Part shown: positions 42,259 to 44,625 of the stretch, in pieces
Numbering within the stretch: position 1 is the stretch's first letter
How the letters are laid out: each line of letters starts with the position of its first letter
DNA from: an uncultured Thermoleophilia bacterium
GTDB taxonomy: Bacteria > Actinomycetota > Thermoleophilia > UBA2241
NCBI GenBank assembly: GCA_903927755.1
Contig: CAIYOD010000084.1
Span: 1-44,625, forward strand
Reading direction: 5' to 3'
Length of the DNA stretch: 44,625 nt
Translations under genes and position numbers: made by a program
Notes under the pieces: generated by a model
Told to the model about the DNA's origin: nothing
The model's database searches: none
Seen by the model: only the letters and a program-made list of their open reading frames with translations

Positions 42259-43422
42259 GTGACACCGCCCGCGCGGAGCGATCAGCAGGACAGAGACATG
42301 GGCGCTATCTTCTGCCCCTGGCGGCTGGGGTCACTCGACATCCCGAATCGCCTTGTGCGCAGCGCCACCGAGGAGGGGCTATCGACCGGAGACGGTGCGC
42401 CCACCCAACGGCTCGTCGACCTCACCGCCGATCTGGCTCGAGGCGGTGTCGGCTTGGTCGTCGCAGGCAGCGCCTTCATCAGCCGCGAGGGTCGGGGAGC
42501 CACCAACGTCACCGGGATCGACCACGACGCGCTGATCGAGCCGCTCGGCAGGATGTGTGACGCGGTGCACGGCGCCGGCGGCCTGCTCGCGGCGCAGCTG
42601 CTGCACAGCGGGTCCACGCTCCGGCCGGTGATGGTGGCCGAGAAGGACGGGCCCTACGGACCGTCAGCCGAGTCGGTCGATCCCGTCTGCGGAGCGCCGG
42701 TGCGAGCGCTGACGAAGGCGCAGATCTCCGGCGTCGTGGGCGACTATGCGCGGGCGGCGGCGAGAGCCCGCGAGGCCGGCTTCGACGCCGTCCAGATCCA
42801 CGCTGCCCATGGCTACCTGATCGACCAGTTCCTGAGCCCGGCCAGGAACCGGCGCGAGGACGCCTACGGCGGCTCGCTGCAGCACCGCGCCCGCCTCCTG
42901 TACGAGGTCTACGAGGCCGTGCGTTGCGCCGTCGGCGCCGGTTTCCCCGTCTTCATCAAGATGAGCGCGCACGACGGCTGGCCCGGCGGCGTGCAGCCGG
43001 ACGAAGCCGCTCAGGTCGCCGCTGAGCTCGACCGGCTCGGGATCGACGCCATCGAGGTGAGTGCCGGCACGCCCGAGGGCACCCGGCGCAACGGCTGGGA
43101 CCACATCATGCCTGCGCCCATCCCCGAGGGCCGGTTCTTCGCCTACGCGCTGACCGTCAAGGACCGCGTCAGCTGCCCGGTGATCTCGGTCGAAGGCTGG
43201 CGCGATCCGCTGAGGATCGCCGCGGCGCTCGAGCGCATCGACGCGGTGTCACTGTGCCGCCCCTTCATCCGCGAACCCCACCTGGCGGCGCGATGGCGGG
43301 ACGGCGACCTCACACCGGCGAAGTGCATCTCCTGCAACAAGTGCCTGGACCTCATCGTCGATCGTGGGCTGGGCTGCATCTTCCACAAGGGGGCGAGGGG
43401 CCAGGCCCTCACGGACGCGTGA
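42259..43422 (+). CDS. Old-Yellow-Enzyme-type NADH:flavin oxidoreductase with Cys cluster
   Basis: Flavoprotein of 387 aa with the FMN-binding TIM barrel of the OYE/2,4-dienoyl-CoA reductase group. Landmarks: LDIPNRLVRSATEEGLS at the N-terminus, AQLLHSGS, the catalytic-site region VQIHAAHGYLIDQFLSP with NRREDAYGGSLQHRARL, and ISVEGW near the phosphate site. At the C-terminus CISCNKCLDLIVDRGLGC has C-x2-C-x2-C-x10-C, which could hold a 4Fe-4S cluster; FadH-type enzymes have x3 in the second gap. The FAD domain of FadH is absent. GTG 42259 follows AAGGAG by 5 bases; an ATG at 42298 is a less likely start. Substrate likely an activated alkene. Confidence 0.88.
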   Translation: MTPPARSDQQDRDMGAIFCPWRLGSLDIPNRLVRSATEEGLSTGDGAPTQRLVDLTADLARGGVGLVVAGSAFISREGRGATNVTGIDHDALIEPLGRMCDAVHGAGGLLAAQLLHSGSTLRPVMVAEKDGPYGPSAESVDPVCGAPVRALTKAQISGVVGDYARAAARAREAGFDAVQIHAAHGYLIDQFLSPARNRREDAYGGSLQHRARLLYEVYEAVRCAVGAGFPVFIKMSAHDGWPGGVQPDEAAQVAAELDRLGIDAIEVSAGTPEGTRRNGWDHIMPAPIPEGRFFAYALTVKDRVSCPVISVEGWRDPLRIAAALERIDAVSLCRPFIREPHLAARWRDGDLTPAKCISCNKCLDLIVDRGLGCIFHKGARGQALTDA

Positions 43423-43509
43423 AGACGGGTTGTCACAACAAGAAGTGCTGTGGTTCTTCCAGGATGGCGAGCCTACGAAACAGGCACCAAAAGAGGCACC
43501 AGGCAGGCC

Positions 43510-43917
43510 TCAGGACGCAGCGGCTCGTTTCGTCTTGGCCTTGCGGCCCTTCACTGTGCCGACCTTCGTTGCCCGGACCTGCTTGGCAGCTTTCCCGCGC
43601 TTGCCAACGCTCAGGTTGGTGGAGTGCCCTGGAAACTCCGCCCGCAGCTCAAGGTGACCTCCAAGCGCCTCGACGTAACGCTGCAACGTCGAGATGCGCA
43701 GGTCGCTCTCACCACGTTCGATCTGTGAGACGTTCTCTTGAGTCACGTTGAGGCGATCGGCTATGGCGGCTTGCGTCAGGTCAAGCTCACGGCGCAAGTC
43801 GCCGAGCATGGCGGACTTGTGCTCTTCAACCCTCGCGCGCCGTTCAGGATCAGCATCGATCTGCTTTCGCAGTCCGCTGAAGCTCTTCTTGTTCTGAGTG
43901 GAGTGTTTGCCTTCCAT
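43510..43917 (-). CDS. higA: XRE/HigA-type antitoxin
   Basis: Helix-turn-helix protein of 135 aa. The XRE domain covers about 45-90: LTQAAIADRLNVTQENVSQIERG, then ISTLQRYVEALGGHLELRAEF, close to HigA-type antitoxins paired with RelE-like toxins. The N-terminal 40 residues are charged, as in antitoxins that wrap around the toxin. The C-terminus (about 105-135) is an unusual Lys/Arg-rich tail (KRGKAAKQVRATKVGTVKGR), possibly non-specific DNA binding. GAGGG upstream supports ATG 43917. It starts 3 bases after the toxin stop. Lower GC than the surrounding genes suggests acquisition. Confidence 0.88.
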   Translation of the reverse strand: MEGKHSTQNKKSFSGLRKQIDADPERRARVEEHKSAMLGDLRRELDLTQAAIADRLNVTQENVSQIERGESDLRISTLQRYVEALGGHLELRAEFPGHSTNLSVGKRGKAAKQVRATKVGTVKGRKAKTKRAAAS

Positions 43918-43920
43918 CTG

Positions 43921-44265
43921 TCAGCCCTCTTCATCAATGAGGCTCTCGAGATGATCGTCAAACAGACGGTCTGCCTCGGGGATCGCCTCTACGTACCAGT
44001 CCTTCCAATGCCCACTCTTGTCGCCACCAAGCAAGAGGATGGCTGTTCTGCGTGGATCGAATGCGAAGAGAACGCGAACTGTGCCCGGTCGAAGCTCCTT
44101 CATGTTCGGATGCTTGGACCCTTTCAGCGTGTCTACGAGGGGCCCGCCCAGCGACGGCCCGAGCTTCTCCAGGAGCTCGACGGCTGCTGTCAGGCGCTCT
44201 TGGTCGCCAGGCTCCGAGTCTTCCCACCAGGTGCCGAACTCCTCTGTGTGCTCGACATCCCACAC
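43921..44265 (-). CDS. higB: RelE/HigB-type toxin
   Basis: Type II toxin of 114 aa, likely a ribosome-dependent mRNA endonuclease. It matches the phage-derived Gp49/HigB-like group of the RelE superfamily: VEHTEEFGTWWEDS, VELLEKLGPSLGGPLVDTLKGSKHPNMKELRPG, then VRVLFAFDPRRTAILLLGGDKSG, with the basic and Arg residues expected in the active groove. The toxin gene comes first and the antitoxin follows, the HigBA order. Start is GTG 44265 with no ribosome binding site; a promoter immediately upstream predicts a transcript beginning at that GTG. Confidence 0.88.
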   Translation of the reverse strand: MWDVEHTEEFGTWWEDSEPGDQERLTAAVELLEKLGPSLGGPLVDTLKGSKHPNMKELRPGTVRVLFAFDPRRTAILLLGGDKSGHWKDWYVEAIPEADRLFDDHLESLIDEEG

Positions 44266-44271
44266 GCGCCG

Positions 44272-44299
44272 ATCATAAGGCGTACCTTCTATAAGTCAA
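44272..44299 (-). promoter_or_regulatory. Promoter of the toxin-antitoxin operon
   Basis: On the minus strand TTGACT (44294-44299) and TATGAT (44272-44277) are separated by 16 bases, close to the consensus for the main sigma factor. Seven bases beyond the -10 lies the GTG of the toxin (44265), so the mRNA may be leaderless. The 44278-44293 spacer is A/T-richer than the genome. Confidence 0.7.
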
Positions 44300-44479
44300 A
44301 CCTTCTGTTCCCTAGCGGTGTCGGCGCAAAACCGTCGGAGGTTGAATTGAATCGAGCTGGAGAGAGAGGGCGCGAGAGTACAGACTCGCTCGGCGGTGTC
44401 CCGAACGAATAGGCACCATTGCAGCTTGCGCCGGCGGACCAGCGCGCGATAGGAAAGCGCGTTTTTGCAGGTAGAAGAG

Positions 44480-44555
44480 TGGTGCCCCCAACGGAATTCG
44501 AATCCGTGCCGCCGGCTTGAAAGGCCGGTGTCCTAGGCCGCTAGACGATGGGGGC
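44480..44555 (-). tRNA. tRNA-Glu (TTC)
   Basis: A complete 76-base tRNA including an encoded CCA (44482-44480). Acceptor stem GCCCCCA / TGGGGGC with discriminator A, D arm GTCTAGCGGCCTAGGAC, anticodon stem CCGGC / GCCGG with loop CTTTCAA, giving anticodon TTC (44521-44519), and T arm with GATTCGAATTC. No mismatches in the acceptor or anticodon stems. About 180 bp lie between it and the toxin-antitoxin promoter; nothing else is recognised there. Confidence 0.97.
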
Positions 44556-44625
44556 ACGAGGACGTGCTCGGGGATTATACCTGCACGGGACCGAAGCGGC
44601 GCGCGGCCGGGACCGCGGGCTGCAG

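Noticed and set aside
1..44625. A new defence or biosynthetic system
   Set aside because: Apart from Fic and the toxin-antitoxin pair, no nucleases, helicases, reverse transcriptases, kinases or biosynthetic core enzymes are present; most of the window is a standard respiratory gene set.

Overview
The window is high-GC DNA from an aerobic, probably actinobacterial organism. A deep-branching class such as Thermoleophilia would fit, but that is an inference from protein style, not a placement. Supporting signs are the frequent GTG starts, GTGA start/stop overlaps, a dihaem membrane-bound cytochrome c, a three-helix Rieske protein with a twin-arginine motif, a PDWY cytochrome b, and TetR/MMPL and DrrAB-like exporters. 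Lower GC and different codon use appear only near the right end (43.5-44.4 kb).

Left part (1-6.5 kb): the 3' end of a decayed IS481-type transposase, a secreted subtilisin-like protease (minus strand), a three-gene ABC-2 export operon (plus), a small Cys-containing protein read from under a CsoR-like dyad, and a short Cys-rich ORF. A 236-bp non-coding stretch with two families of short tandem repeats follows.

Centre (6.7-32.5 kb) is a respiratory locus. A 13-gene nuo operon for complex I (nuoA-B-CD-E-F-G-H-I-J-K-L-M-N, with nuoC and nuoD fused) runs on the minus strand, almost every junction being an overlap or a gap of a few bases. Reading the other way from the same intergenic region is a cytochrome bc operon (dihaem cytochrome c, Rieske, cytochrome b). 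Then come haem farnesyltransferase ctaB (minus) and, divergent from it, a caa3-type oxidase in which subunit II carries its own cytochrome c domain and subunits I and III are one polypeptide. A CopC-CopD-type copper protein and a small membrane-anchored exported protein follow. Together these encode NADH -> quinone -> cytochrome c -> O2 electron flow plus haem A and copper supply functions.

Right part (32.5-44.6 kb): an orphan pseudopilin-like protein, a bicupin, three small proteins (DUF2164-like, zinc ribbon, two-helix membrane protein), a TetR regulator with a clear operator, an MMPL/RND exporter with a very long heptad-repeat insertion, a FUSC-like membrane protein, a Fic AMPylase-type protein under a 29-bp AT-rich palindrome, a tRNA-like 3' remnant, an Old-Yellow-Enzyme-type reductase with a Cys cluster, a HigBA-type toxin-antitoxin pair with a promoter that predicts a leaderless mRNA, and a complete tRNA-Glu(TTC).

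I did not find a clearly new defence or mobile system. The most unusual items are the MMPL coiled-coil arm, the CsoR-like site over a small Cys protein, the Fic palindrome, the orphan pseudopilin and the possible ATA start of the protease.
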